DNA from: Rhynchopus sp. YZ270_cl-10
Taxonomy: Eukaryota > Euglenozoa > Diplonemea > Diplonemida > Diplonemidae
NCBI GenBank assembly: GCA_964035575.1
Contig: OZ037909.1
Location: 1,054,001 to 1,118,000 of the forward strand
Direction: 5' to 3'
DNA: 64,000 nucleotides
Shown: positions 49,471 to 61,500 of the stretch, piece by piece
Position numbering within the stretch: position 1 is the first letter of the stretch
Layout of the letters: each line of letters opens with the position of its first letter
The notes under the pieces: generated by a model
Seen by the model: only the letters and a program-made list of their open reading frames with translations
Database searches by the model: none
Told to the model about the DNA's origin: nothing
Position numbers and translations under genes: made by a program

Positions 49471-50361
49471 ATGCCTCCCATCCCAAAGGGGTCGCTCCTC
49501 TGTTTTGATTTGGATGACACTATCTGGGATGTCGTCCCTGCAATCCAAGGTGCCGAGACCGGCACGCTGAAATGGCTGCAGGAGCGCTTCCCCAACCCTG
49601 GGGCCACTGCACACCTTGCGTGCTCTGAGAAGTACGAGGCTGTGCGGGAGGAGGTGTTCCGGGGGTATCCGGAGTTGGTCAAGCTCTGCGATTTCGATGC
49701 GATCCGGGGGCATATTGTGCGCAATGCGCTGACCCTAGGTGAGGTGTGTGAGGAGGAAGTGGACAAGCATGTGGACGACGCGGTGCTGCAGTTCCGTCTC
49801 CTCCGAAGCTCCTGCACAACACTGTTCGACCACGGAGAGCGTGTCCTCACCGAGCTCAGTGCACGCCACACCCTCAGTGTGCTCACCAACGGCACAGCCT
49901 GCCTCAACGCAGCAGGTGTCGCACAATACTTCTCCTATCACACATCACCAACACACGGGCACATCCCAAAACCCCACCCCTCTATGTTCGAGTCTGTCCT
50001 CGCCCACTTCGACACTCCGCCTGACCAAGTGATCATGATTGGTGACGACCCAGTAAATGACATCAGACCTGCCCTCGCCTTAGGCATGAAGGCGATTTGG
50101 GTCAACGTTCTTGGAAGAAAAGGTGTGTTTTTTGTGGTTTCAAGGTTGAGAGAAATAAAAGTTCTCGGGGGAGGATACTTTGCTTCACTTTAGTTTTTTC
50201 GGTCTTTGGGGTGCAAACTTCAGTATTTTGTGGAAAAAATAGTTATGTTTTAACGTTTCAACCCCATTACAGAGTTTGCGGATAAACCCGACACAGTGCC
50301 GGTTGTGAACAACCTGAGTGAGCTGCCTGCCGCGATCGAAAGCGTTCTGCTTCAAACATGA
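49471..50361 (+). CDS. HAD-superfamily phosphatase, two exons
   Basis: Exons 49471-50122 and 50273-50361 (donor AAAAG|gtgtgt, acceptor ATTACAG), 246 residues. HAD motif I CFDLDDT (about residues 11-17), motif II VLTNGT (about 134-139), Lys motif KPHP (about 165-168) and motif IV MIGDDPVNDI (about 189-198) are all present, with a helical C1-type cap between motifs I and II. Closest in layout to nucleotide 5'-monophosphatases (YjjG-like) and N-acylneuraminate-9-phosphatase; substrate undetermined. Cytosolic. The ATG is 11 nt after CCCCTTCAG. Confidence 0.88.
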
Positions 50362-51177
50362 AAGGGGGGATTGGTGTGATGGAGCACACTGCTGTGTGCT
50401 GCTCGGCTCTCCTCTCCACAGTCCCACCAGATGCGAAGCAGCCAAGAGGGAAACCGATAGCGCAGGGACTGCACATTGCAACGACCACGCAATGTAAAAG
50501 TTTAGAAGAGACTTTAGGGGTGCGCTGGCATGCAGGGAAACATGAAGGGAACTGCACGCACAACAAACCCAGGCGCACTACCATTTACAAAAAAAAGGTG
50601 ACGGAAAGCACATATGAAGCTGAGTCATCTTACGAACGTTCTTTATGTAGCCTTTCAAGGCTTTTCGTGCCTCGGGGAAGGGGAGGGGAGGGAGAGGGTT
50701 GACTCTGACCCTCCCCTTTGCGTGCCCTGCTCCCATGACTGCATATAAACACTATGTCTCACCCTGTTTTGCAATAGGCATCTTTATGCCAAGTGTTCTT
50801 GTCGAATAGTGGGCCCAAGGTAATTTTGTTTCCTTGTTACTGTTGATGTGAAGGTTTTATACAGCATGACTAAAGCAAATGCGAGGTTAAGGGGGATGCC
50901 ACAACTTTTATTTTGGAGCATTTTTTGCGACCATGTGTTTTGCAAGAGATGTCAAAAGGCTGTTCAAGTGTGTCCCACACCTTCTTATCGCACCATAAAA
51001 AAACTTTGCGAGAGAATACACCCATTACTCAACGAACCACCTTGTCTCTTTTACCAACCCCACCACCACCACCGTCACCACCCTCCTTTCCCCAACACGC
51101 CACCTCAACCAGGGAGCGGGGGTGCAGCAGTGCACCTATTGACCCCCTACACACCCCTCAACTCTTTGCCGTACACA
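50362..51177. other. Spacer before the PH-like/SAM-like gene, with RING-like fragment
   Basis: Nothing gene-like from 50.4 to 50.85 kb apart from a weak R3-tail match near 50625. A short frame at 50926-51030 resembles the second half of a RING finger. Acceptor CTCAACCAG ends at 51112. Confidence 0.4.
50926..51030 (+). pseudogene. Half RING-finger-like fragment
   Basis: CDHVFCKRCQKAVQVCPTP fits the C-H-x-F-C-x2-C core of a RING domain, but the preceding Cys pair and the final Cys of CPxC are missing. The frame continues into the next gene without a stop, so it could be a leader exon, but no ATG with a good acceptor precedes it. Confidence 0.25.
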
Positions 51178-54100
51178 ATGAACGGCTCCAGCCCGACAGC
51201 GTCGCCGAGCGCAGAGGTAAAGACGGTTGCGACGGTGAACTCCGACACAAACCTGCCGTACATCATGTGGCGCACGATGAACGCTAGGGAGGCGGTGAAG
51301 CAGAACTTTGCACACATCTTCCGCGGGGAGACTGCGAAGGTTGTTTATTTCTTTGAGGTAGTCCGGAAGATGGCGTACCGCGTTCTCCCGCAGACTAGAG
51401 TAGCGATGGTGACACACAACTCTGTGTTGATCTGCACATCTGATGCGCAGGTTACCCGACACATTGCCATAGAACACATCAAGGAATTGGTTGTATCACC
51501 GGACCACTGGCTTGGCATCGTAGTAGATCGATACAAAGAAGGTGGCCATGATGTACTTCTCTCCCTTACCCTCGCACAGCAGGAGCAGCTTAAACACATT
51601 ATTTGCATTGTTTACAAAACACTACACCACGGCGAGAAGACGCTCACCGTCACCGCGTTGACCCCTTCTGCGAACATCCGCAAGAACGTTACCCTACGCA
51701 AACCCGACGGATGGGTCGCCGGACCACCCCTCCCCCTCCTCAAGAGACGTGACGTCCTTCACGCCAGCTACCGCAAACGGAGCATATCGCGCGAACGCCC
51801 TACCTCTTCTGCGTCACCTACACGATCAAACTCGCCATACCCTTTCAAAATCTCGAACGACGAATCCGTACGCGAAAAGGGTCTGTTAGGGGAGAGTGTG
51901 GACCGGGATGACGAAGGGTCCATCACGCCGCTCTCTCCAATGTCCGCCACCTCCGACAAGGATGAGAGGAAGGAGGCTGCTCCGCAGGGCACGACACACC
52001 CTCCGCCGCTCCCCCTCTGGACGGTCCCTGTGGAGGAGGAGGTGGAGGTGCTTCCGTTGCAGGGTGCTGCGCCGGTTCATGCGACTCCGCCCACCCCGCC
52101 ACCACCTGCCCATAAGGAGGCCCCTCAGATGGCATCGTTTCTTGCAGACAACGACGGCCCCACTGCGTATGATTTGCGCACCAAAGAGATCAATGCGCAC
52201 AAACGCAGTGCCTCCCCGTCCTCTCCACGGCGTGATGGGTACCACCCCGACGATTTTGTATGGATCAGAGAAAAGGTGAATGAGGGAGAACGGCGTGCCT
52301 CAGTGTCACCTAATTCGGTTGCATCAACGGAGGAGGGCGACGATGAACCGCGGTGGGCCATCGCTAAGGTGCTCTTATCGCATGGTGCCGACCATATGTC
52401 GGTCAGATTCAGTAGTGGGAAGACCACAACCATATCTGATGTACCACACAATGTACGGCCATATATGAAGCTTACCAATGGTGAAGCCTTAGAGACGGTT
52501 GTAGAGGTGACAACGGAAGGTGGGGTGGCGATTCCGGTTGGAGCAGTAGGGGTGGTACTGGCGGTACCTGGGGAGGATGCGGGGACGGCATGTGTTGCGG
52601 AGATTGATGGAATGTTGGTGAGTCTGCGGCCTGCGGATTTCCGTACCACAACGGTTGCCAGCTCCTCCACGACGATTGAGCCGGACAACACCAACCCTAC
52701 ACGCAAACACTCCCCATCCCCTCCACCCCGCTCAAAGGTCTTCGAGCAAAGCTTTCCAGAAGGGATGCAAGCAGAGGTTTCTATTCACGGTGTATGGACG
52801 CCTTGTACGGTTGTCAGCCGTGAGGACGATGGATGTCTTGTCGAAACGAATGAATCATTAGATCTCCTCAGCCTCAACACAGCAGAAGTGACCGAACGGC
52901 TAAGACTACCTCCCAGCAACTCACCACCTCCAACCACCCTACATAGCACACCACCCCCTCCTATGCAGGCCCCGGTTAAATCTATCAGCGGAGGTGGAGG
53001 TGGAGGAGGTGGTGCACCAGGCAGAAAAATGCCCAAAATAACCGAAGAAGCCCCAATCCACATTGCGAATCTTGCAGAAGAAGAGGAAACGCTATCATAC
53101 AGAGGGCTGCTAGAGGGAGCCCCTGCGGCCTACAATGGAAGCACAACAGGGCGTGCGAGCCCTCATATCGCACCTCCTCCCCGGGAGGGTGTGAGCACCT
53201 CTGCTGTAAGCAGTACCACCCCATCTCCGCATGCTTTGCATACGAGCAATGCGGTGGTCGAAGCTGCCGTCATCCCAGCGAAGGTCCCTGAGGGGAGTTT
53301 AAGGGTGCACTCCCCGTCTCCTCCGAAGCAGGTTGTGGTCGAAAGGGAGCCAACCCCTCTCCGTAGTTATTCGCCTCCGAAGCAGCTGCAGAGCGCTCCC
53401 CAGCAATCCCTCCCGCTTTATGCACCAATTTTGGAGGAAATGAGCGCTGCAGAGTTGTCATTGTATTTGGAAGAAGCGTTGTGTTTGAATGCCGCAGTGT
53501 TGCAACGATTTAAGGGAATATGCGGTGCAACCGCGGCAGGGTATACTGTACACGACCTGGAGGTGTTATTGAAAGGTTTGGGGGGTGGGGTGGTGGGGAT
53601 GCTGCATCAACATCTCCAAGGGATTCGAGGGGAGTGGGTGGGGGTCCATGCTTTGCCGGAGAGACTGCGGTATGCGGCCTACGTGCTTGCATCAAGAAAC
53701 GCGCTAACCAAAGATTTGATTGATATCTCCAGCGCCGCCAGATGCCTTTACTCCAATGCGGCAAAACTCCGCAAAGGGTACGTCGCAGCGCACAGCAACA
53801 CCACCATGCCAACCGCACGCCACTCCCCCGCTGTCGCAAAGCTTGTCGAAAAAAGTGTCCACCTCGAACGCGATGCCGCCCTACTCCGAGACGCCACAAA
53901 GGCCACCCTCTCCAACCGCCTCACGGAACGTGAAAAGGTTGCCTCCGGCTTAGCAAGACACCCACGCACGGCGGTAGGAGATCCGTCGTTAGAGTTAGAC
54001 GTACCTCCAGCAGGGCATTTGACACCATTTGAGGCAAATCTATTGAGCAAGCTAGATGAGCAAGTGGTCGCAAGGGTAGAAGCCGCGAAGATGCGGAAAC

Positions 54101-54378
54101 GTGAACACACCTGGGCACAACGTGGTGAGGTGGCGAAGGTGAAGGAAGAGTACTACGCTACGCTGTCCCCCGGTGGAGGAGGTGGGGGAAGTGGAGGAGG
54201 AGCAGGAGGCAGTGCTGTGTTGTCCGCAAGACGTCAGGGCCCACAGCGCAGTGGCAGCAGCCACAGCCCCGCAGCCAGAAGACGTACAAGAAGCGCAACG
54301 CGATCCCCAAGCAGAGGACGCACCGTGTCACCTCCAGTACGACTCTTCAAGCGGGCACTGCCGGAGTGGAAGCGGTAG
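51178..54378 (+). CDS. Large protein with PH-like domain and C-terminal SAM-like region
   Basis: 1066 residues, no intron. Residues about 30-155 look like a PH-like fold (YRVLPQTRVAMVTHNSVLIC, then HWLGIVVDRYKEGG), similar in style to PH-like domains in kinetoplastid flagellar proteins, an inference from pattern. Residues about 340-560 contain two SH3/Tudor-like barrels (DDFVWIREKV..., EGMQAEVSIHGVWTPCTVVS). Around 745-815 a helical block (LSLYLEEALCLNAAVLQRFK, then YTVHDLEVLLKGLGG) resembles a SAM domain. Linkers are Pro/Ser-rich with many SP sites (for example SPSPPPRS), suggesting heavy phosphorylation. The C-terminus is RS/SR-rich and basic. Likely a scaffold. Start: ATG after CAACCAG; the upstream in-frame sequence is Pro/His low complexity. 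Confidence 0.7.
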   Translation: MNGSSPTASPSAEVKTVATVNSDTNLPYIMWRTMNAREAVKQNFAHIFRGETAKVVYFFEVVRKMAYRVLPQTRVAMVTHNSVLICTSDAQVTRHIAIEHIKELVVSPDHWLGIVVDRYKEGGHDVLLSLTLAQQEQLKHIICIVYKTLHHGEKTLTVTALTPSANIRKNVTLRKPDGWVAGPPLPLLKRRDVLHASYRKRSISRERPTSSASPTRSNSPYPFKISNDESVREKGLLGESVDRDDEGSITPLSPMSATSDKDERKEAAPQGTTHPPPLPLWTVPVEEEVEVLPLQGAAPVHATPPTPPPPAHKEAPQMASFLADNDGPTAYDLRTKEINAHKRSASPSSPRRDGYHPDDFVWIREKVNEGERRASVSPNSVASTEEGDDEPRWAIAKVLLSHGADHMSVRFSSGKTTTISDVPHNVRPYMKLTNGEALETVVEVTTEGGVAIPVGAVGVVLAVPGEDAGTACVAEIDGMLVSLRPADFRTTTVASSSTTIEPDNTNPTRKHSPSPPPRSKVFEQSFPEGMQAEVSIHGVWTPCTVVSREDDGCLVETNESLDLLSLNTAEVTERLRLPPSNSPPPTTLHSTPPPPMQAPVKSISGGGGGGGGAPGRKMPKITEEAPIHIANLAEEEETLSYRGLLEGAPAAYNGSTTGRASPHIAPPPREGVSTSAVSSTTPSPHALHTSNAVVEAAVIPAKVPEGSLRVHSPSPPKQVVVEREPTPLRSYSPPKQLQSAPQQSLPLYAPILEEMSAAELSLYLEEALCLNAAVLQRFKGICGATAAGYTVHDLEVLLKGLGGGVVGMLHQHLQGIRGEWVGVHALPERLRYAAYVLASRNALTKDLIDISSAARCLYSNAAKLRKGYVAAHSNTTMPTARHSPAVAKLVEKSVHLERDAALLRDATKATLSNRLTEREKVASGLARHPRTAVGDPSLELDVPPAGHLTPFEANLLSKLDEQVVARVEAAKMRKREHTWAQRGEVAKVKEEYYATLSPGGGGGGSGGGAGGSAVLSARRQGPQRSGSSHSPAARRRTRSATRSPSRGRTVSPPVRLFKRALPEWKR

Positions 54379-54436
54379 GGGGAAGGGGGGAGGAGGAAGA
54401 GGAGGAGGAGGAGGAAGAGAGAAAACAGCCCATCTT

Positions 54437-54463
54437 TTGAGGGCTTTGTATTTCAAGGGTCAA
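54437..54463 (+). repeat. R1 repeat, copy 9 (3' part only)
   Basis: TTTTGAGGGCTTTGTATTTC then AAGGGTCAA, 60 bp after a gene end. Confidence 0.5.
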
Positions 54464-54836
54464 TAAAAAAAAATTGGGGGTCTGCGAAGCACCCCCTCTG
54501 AGGGATGGTATTTGGTCTGTGGAGAGAAGAAAGAACTGCCACGAACTCTCTCTCTCTCTCTCTCTTGTGCAGGGCGTTCTCAGGGAAGGAAATGGAAAAG
54601 GTGTGTGTGTGTGTGGAAACCCTGGGAAATAAAAATATTGTGGTGCGGTGTTTTCTCTCCTCTTGGTGACGGTGTCGTGCCTACTTTGACCCTCGTGGCT
54701 GACTGTTTTCAGGTTATCAGCAAAAAAACGTAAAATAAAAGACAAAACTGGGGGTCTTCTTGGGGAAAACATCATTTAGATTGTTCTGTTGTTGTAGTGT
54801 TCCGATTGTTGTATTGTTTCGTTCTTTTTTAGACAT

Positions 54837-54886
54837 AGATGGCCAAGCAGAGGGCTTGGGACTATCTTTTACAAACTTTTCTCTCC
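54837..54886 (+). repeat. R3 repeat, copy 12 (diverged)
   Basis: AGATGGCCAAGCAGAGGGCT then TGGGACTATCTTTTACAAAC then TTTTCTC. Confidence 0.5.
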
Positions 54887-54944
54887 TTTTAAAGAGGTAC
54901 GCATTCGAGGGTCATTCATCTTGCAAATATATTATTTTATATTT

Positions 54945-54994
54945 TAGGTGACTAATCACGAGAGGCTTAGGATCTTATAAACTTTCTTCTTTTA
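54945..54994 (+). repeat. R3 repeat, copy 13
   Basis: TAGGTGACTAATCACGAGAG then GCTTAGGATCTTATAAACTT. Confidence 0.65.
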
Positions 54995-55008
54995 TTTTAA
55001 TCAGTTGA

Positions 55009-55060
55009 CTGCGTCCGTTCCTATGAACGGTGAGGCGTTTGCCGCTTTCAACTTTTCTTT
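55009..55060 (+). repeat. R4 repeat, copy 4 (diverged)
   Basis: GACTGCGTCCGTTCCTATGA then GGTGAGGCGTTTGCCGCTTT then CAACTTTTC. Confidence 0.45.
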
Positions 55061-55511
55061 TTACTTTATTGTGCATTGTTCAGTACCGGATGTCAGCCAT
55101 GCATGTCGGTTCGATACCATAGTACCGCGACACCCCTTCCCTCGCTTTATAATTAGAGTTGCAAAACAAACCCACAGAGAAAACAAACCCCTCCTAGAGA
55201 AAAGGAAGAAAACAAACAAACAAAACCATCCCTCTTTTTGCTCAGGTGACCTTCACCCGCCGTTTTGTAGTGATTTTCTGGATGTATGAACGAGGGAGGA
55301 GATTGCACACAGGATGCAGGATCCGGTACGTCGTTGGGTTGCTTTCTAATAGCTGTCGCATCTTCTGAGGCCGTTAGGTCACGTTCTCTTCACACCCCCC
55401 CCTCTTCCTCATCCATCTCCACAGTGAATACACACCCCTCGACTTACGACTCAAGAAGAGACTTCAAAAAGAGAGAGAGAGAGAGAGAGTAAGACTTGTT
55501 GTTCCTTCATA

Positions 55512-58500
55512 ATGGGGTCGCTCGCACGAGGTGCGTTATTGATAGCAGCAGTGGTGCAATGCCAGGCTGTGTGCGATCATGCGACGCAGGCACTGTGCAG
55601 TGCAGATGTTGCGTGTCTGTGGAACCCTGCGTGGTACCCGAACCTTTGTGCGGAGGACCCCTGCAGGCTGCAGTTGGGGCAGACTGCGTGTGGTGCGTCT
55701 GCAGTGACGATGCCTGTTCCCTGCCAGAACACTCCGGGGAATGACGACTTCTGCACGATCGATGCCTGCACATACGACAGCCTGGCGACGCCGAGCTGCC
55801 ACGTTCAGCACTGCATGCACTTTGACAAGGCTTCGTGCCTTGCAGGCGCCGGGCACTGCACATGGGCTGCACCGGCTGGCATGACAGACGCAGACGTCGC
55901 AAAGCTGCCAAAGGCACAGCAGTTGGCGTACTGCATGGAGGACCACTGTGTGGGTCTGGCAGGGCAGGCTGCGTGTGCGGCGCAGAACGGGTGTGCGTGG
56001 AGTGGGAGCAAGTGTGCGATGACAAACTGCGCGCACCATGCGGACGAGAAGGACTGCGACCACGACCTGAGCTGCCACTACGACGTGGGTGCAGGGCTGT
56101 GCAAGGCAACGGCGTGCAGTGCGGTGACGTCTGCTGCGAACTGCCACCTCGACAAGGCGTGCATGTGGGATGCGTCGAAGGTGTGTGTGCCAAAGACCTG
56201 TGAAAAGCACAACACGCCACCCCAAAGGTGTGCCTGCACAGACGACCCGGACTGCAAGTGGCACATCGGAGCCACGGGGAGCTACTGTGTGGACCCTCTG
56301 TACGACGCGTGCCCGGATCTCGACATTGCCTTTGTGCTGGACGGGTCTGGTTCGATGTCGCGTTCCTTCGGACGCCACAACCACGGCTTCTACGGGCTGA
56401 TGGAGATCATGCGTGACTGGATGAAGACTGTGCCGCTGACGGGGGACGACCACACGAAGGGTGCAAGCATCGACTCGAAGGGGAAGGGGTTCCGTATCAC
56501 CTTCATCCAGTTCTCGAAGGCGAATGCCCGTCCTGATGAGGACCACCCGACGAACTGTGCGGTTGGTGCCTGTACGGACGGACACCTGTCAGGACGGAGA
56601 GACGAGCTGAACGGGGACATTACGTGGCATGAGAACAACTACCAGTCGCAGTGGACGTACCTGCACGACGCACTGAACGACGTGGCAGACAACACGTTCA
56701 CTGCGGCACAGAGCCCAACGTGGAGGGACCACGTTGTGATCATCATTGCGGACGGAGGTATCACAGACAACGACGGAGACGCGTGCTGCCCGTGGGCGTG
56801 TGGCGACAGGCGCTGCATCGACCCCTACTGGAGACCTGCCTACAAGACGAGCCTGAGCACTGCGCAGGAGAAGCTGCGCAAGGAGGCGGTCACTGTGTTT
56901 GGTATTGTGATGCGCCGGTTCGCAAAGCACACCTTCCAGGACGACAACGCGCAGGCGAAGCTGACACCGCTTGTGACGGCGCCCACGGACGAGCACTTCA
57001 TGAACCTGATGCTTGACGAGATCCCGACTGCTGTTCTGACGAAACTGTGCGACCCGAACAGCAAGTTTGGGAAGGCCCTTGCGAAGCCCGCTGCGGCCAG
57101 CGCGTGCCCTGCGAAGACGACACAGGACACCTGTAAGAAGGACGCGACGTGCCAGTGGGACGCGGCGTTGGGCAGCTGTGGGGAGTCTGTGTGCTTTGCG
57201 TTGTGCGATGCAGCGAAGTGCGCTGCGAACACTGCGTGTGCCTGGGCAGGTGACAGATGCGACCTGAAGCCCCCGGGCTGCAAGGACCTGAAGACCGATG
57301 TCGCGTGCAAGGGGAACACAAACTGTGTGTGGGATCCAGTGTGGGCGAAGAACGGCTGTGTTGACAACCCGTGTGTGAAGGTGGCAGGGCAGGTCGCGTG
57401 CGACGCACACGTGCAGCCCATGCCTGCCTGTGTGGCACCCGCAGGTGACCCAGACTACTGCGACCTGCAGACCTGTACCTACACAAAGGACAAGAAATGC
57501 GAGATCACCAAGTGTCTTGAGGACACAAAGGGCCGCTGCGAGACAAAGGACCCCACCTGCGCATGGGTGCCGCCAGCAACCCTCCCTGCCGGCCCCACAT
57601 CCACCCTTGTCGGCTTCTGCGACAAGAAGCGCTGCACAACAGCGGACCAGGCGCTGTGCACAAAGGACGATGCGTGCAAGTGGGACGGCGGGAAGTGTGT
57701 TGAAACCGAATGTGCGAAGCACAGAGACGAGAAGGACTGCGACCAGGACCCGAAGTGCCACATGGACCTGACGCAGGACCCGCAGGTCTGCAAGGAGACG
57801 GACTGTGCGAAGCACGCGACAAACAGCACCTGTGATGCGGACACGAAGTGCATGGCCGCACACATGGGCGGGGCAGACGTGTGCATCCCGAAGAGGTGTG
57901 ACAAGCACGCTGCCAAGTGCCCCTGCGACCAGGACCCTGACTGTGCCTGGCACCATGGCCCCAAAGGCTCCTTCTGCGCCTCACCACGCTACAGCAACTG
58001 CCCGGACCTGGACATTGCCTTTGTGCTGGACGGGTCTGGCTCCATGAGACGCTCCTTCGGACGCCACAGCCACGGCTTCTACGGGCTGATGGAGATCATG
58101 CGCGACTGGATGATGACTGTGCCGCTGACGGGGGACGACCACACTGTGGGTGCCGGGGCGAAGCGCGACACCGGGTTCCGTATCACCTTTGTCCAGTTCT
58201 CGAAGGCGAATGCCCGTCCTGAAGAGGACCACCCGACGAACTGTGCCATTGGTGCCTGCACGAACGGGCTGCTTTCGGGACGCAGAGACGAGCTCCAGGG
58301 GGACATCACCTGGCATGAGAACAACTACCAGGCACAGTGGACGTACCTGCACGACGCACTGCTGGACGTGGCGGACACGACGTTCCTCCCAGCAAACAGC
58401 CCAACGTGGAGGGACCACGTTGTGATCATCATTGCGGACGGCGGGCTGACGGACTACGACGGAGACGCGTGCTGCGGTGGAGCCTGCAACGGACAGTGCC

Positions 58501-61500
58501 GCGACGGGTCGTGGAAACCTGCCTACAAGACGACCCTCGACACTGCGCAGGAGAAGCTGCGCAAGGAGGCGGTCACTGTGTTTGGTATTGTGATGCGCCG
58601 GTTCTCGCAGCACACCTTCCAGGACGACAACGCCGAGGCGAAGCTGACACCACTCGTCACGGAGCCGAAGGACGAGCACTTCATGAACCTGATGCTTGAC
58701 GAGATCCCGACTGCTGTTCTTACGCAACTGTGCGACCCGAACAGCAAGTTTGGGAAGGCCCTTGTGACAAAGGGGCCCGGGTGTGCGGGAAACCTGCTGG
58801 AGGCGGACTGCAAGGCCGACCATGCATGCCACTGGGACAACAAGGTGTGTGCTGATTCGACGTGCTACCAGCACTGCTCTGAGGCTGTGTGCAAGGCAAA
58901 CGCGCCTGTGAAGTGCGCGTGGACGGGGAAGATGTGTGTGGAGGACCCTGGCTGTGTGGCGAAGACTGCAGTGGACTGCAAGGCGGACGCGACCTGTCTG
59001 TGGGATCCGGTGTGGGGGAAGGATGGCTGTGTCGACAACCCGTGTGTGGATGTGAAGAAGGACACATGCGCTGCGGTGGGCGCAACCATCCCCGACCCGT
59101 GCTCGCCGCCTGCGGGTGACCCGGACTTCTGCAAGCTGGACGTGTGCCACGTTGCAGCACCCGGCGACAAATGCGAAGTGAAGGAGTGCCTCGAGGACAC
59201 ACAGGGACGCTGCGAAAAGGACCCCCTCTGCAAGTGGGTGCCGCCAGCAACAGCACCCCCCGCACCTGTCTCCACATCCACCCTTGTCGGCTTCTGCGAC
59301 AAGAAGCGCTGCACAACAGCGGACCAGGCGCTGTGCATAAAGGACGATGCGTGCAAGTGGGACGGCGGGAAGTGTGTTGAAACCGAATGTGCGAAGCACA
59401 AAGACGAGAAGGACTGCGACCAGGACCCGAAGTGCCACATGGACCTGACGCAGGACCCGCAGGTCTGCAAGGAGACCGTCTGTGCGAAGCACGGCACCAA
59501 GCAGCCTTGCGACGCCGATGGGAAATGCATGTGGGCGAATGTCAACGGGGTTGATGTGTGCATCCCGAAGACCTGTGAGAAGCACAACTTGAAGTGCGAC
59601 TGCGATAAGGACGCAGACTGCAAGTGGCACCACGGACAGGGGAGCGCACAGTGTGTTGCGACTGCGTACGATACGTGCCCGGATCTCGACATTGCCTTTG
59701 TGCTGGACGGGTCTGGTTCGATGTCGCGTTCCTTCGGACGCCACAACCACGGCTTCTACGGGCTGATGGAGATCATGCGTGACTGGATGATGACTGTGCC
59801 GCTGACGGGGGACGACCACACGAAGGGTGCAAGCATCACCTCAAAGGGGAAGGGCCTGCGCATGACGTTCATCCAGTTCTCGAAGGCGAATGCCCGTCCT
59901 GATGAGGACCACCCGATGGGGTGCAAGGTCGGGCAGTGCAGTGACGGGCTGCTTTCGGGACGCAGAGACGAGCTTCAGGGGGACATTACCTGGCATGAGA
60001 ACAACTACCAGCGCCACTGGACGTACCTGCACGATGCACTGAACGACATTGCGGACCACACGTTCGTTGCGTCACAGAGCCCGTCGTGGAGGGACCACGT
60101 TGTGATCATCTTTGCGGACGGAGGGCTGACGGACTACGACGGTGACGCGTGCTGCCAGTGGGCGTGTGGCGACAGGCGCTGCATCGACAGAAGCTGGCAA
60201 CCTGCGTACAGAACGTCGCTCGACGCTGCGCAGAAGAAGCTCCGCACAGAGAACGTGCTCGTGCTTGGGGTGGTGATCCGCCGGTTCGCAAAGCACACCT
60301 TCCAGGACGACAACGCGCAGACGAAGCTGACACCGCTTGTGACGGCGCCCGCATCGGAGCACTTCATGAACCTGATGCTTGACGAGATCCAGAGCAAGAT
60401 GCTGACAACGCTGTGCGACCCGAACAGCATCTTCGGGAAGGCGGTGAAGCGTGAGACTGGGTGCAAGCAGTTTGACAACAAGCAGGCCTGCAAGCTGGAC
60501 AAGGGGTGCAACTGGGAGGCCAGCAAATGTGTCGACTCGAAGTGCTATGTGAACTGCGAGGAGAAGACCTGCAAGACGGACCCCACGTGCACGTGGTCGC
60601 CGACAGACTCCGTGTGCACGGAGAAGGAGACCTGCAGAGAGAAGGACCTGGCCAAGTGCAAGGACGACAAGAACTGTCTGTGGGACGTTGTGTGGGGGAA
60701 GGACGCCTGTGTCGACAACCCGTGTGTGGACAAGAAGGGGGCAGACGCATGCCACAATGTGGACGTGACAGTGCCGACACCATGCACACCGCCAGCATCA
60801 GACCCAGACTACTGCAAGCTGGACGTCTGCCTCTTCTCGAAGAACGACACCTGCACCGTGCAGAAGTGTCTGCACGACGCCAAGGGCAGGTGTGAAGCCG
60901 AAAAGGACTGCGAGTGGAAACCAGCAAGTGGCGTTCTCCCCACAGGCCCTCCCGCCACTCTGGTGGGCTTCTGCAAGCCGAAGGAGTGCATCCACACGAC
61001 CCAGGATGTGTGCGAGAAGGACGACGTGTGTGAGTGGAAGAACGGCGTGTGCGTCGAGGACGAGTGTGTGAAGCTTCCGAACGAGAAGGAGTGCGACGCA
61101 AACCCGAAGTGCCACATGAACACGTCGACGGTGCCGGAGAAGTGCAAGAAGACGGAGTGTGCGAAGTGGGACACACAGGTGCCCTGCAACAACGACACGA
61201 AGTGCATGTTCAACGCTGCCAAGGTGTGTGTGCCGAAGACATGTGAGAAGCACGGGGCACGGTGCGACTGCCAGGAGGACCCCGACTGTGCCTGGCACCA
61301 CGCCGGTGCGAAGTCTGCGTGCACGTCGCCGCACTTTGACGCGTGCCCGGACATGGACATTGCCTTCCTCATTGACGGGTCTGGTTCGATGCAGCGCAGG
61401 TTTGGTGCACACGCACACGGCTTCTACGGGATGATTGAGATGATGCGTGACTGGGTCAAGACTGTGCCGCTGACGGGGGACGACCACACTGTGGGTGCAA

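Larger units (their letters stand above)
54379..55511. other. Spacer before the VWA gene
   Basis: Contains R1 remnant (54437-54463), R3 copies (54837, 54945), R4 (55009), a CT microsatellite (54548-54566) and an AG microsatellite (55471-55489). Acceptor candidate CATCTCCACAG ends at 55424, 87 nt before the VWA start. Confidence 0.5.
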
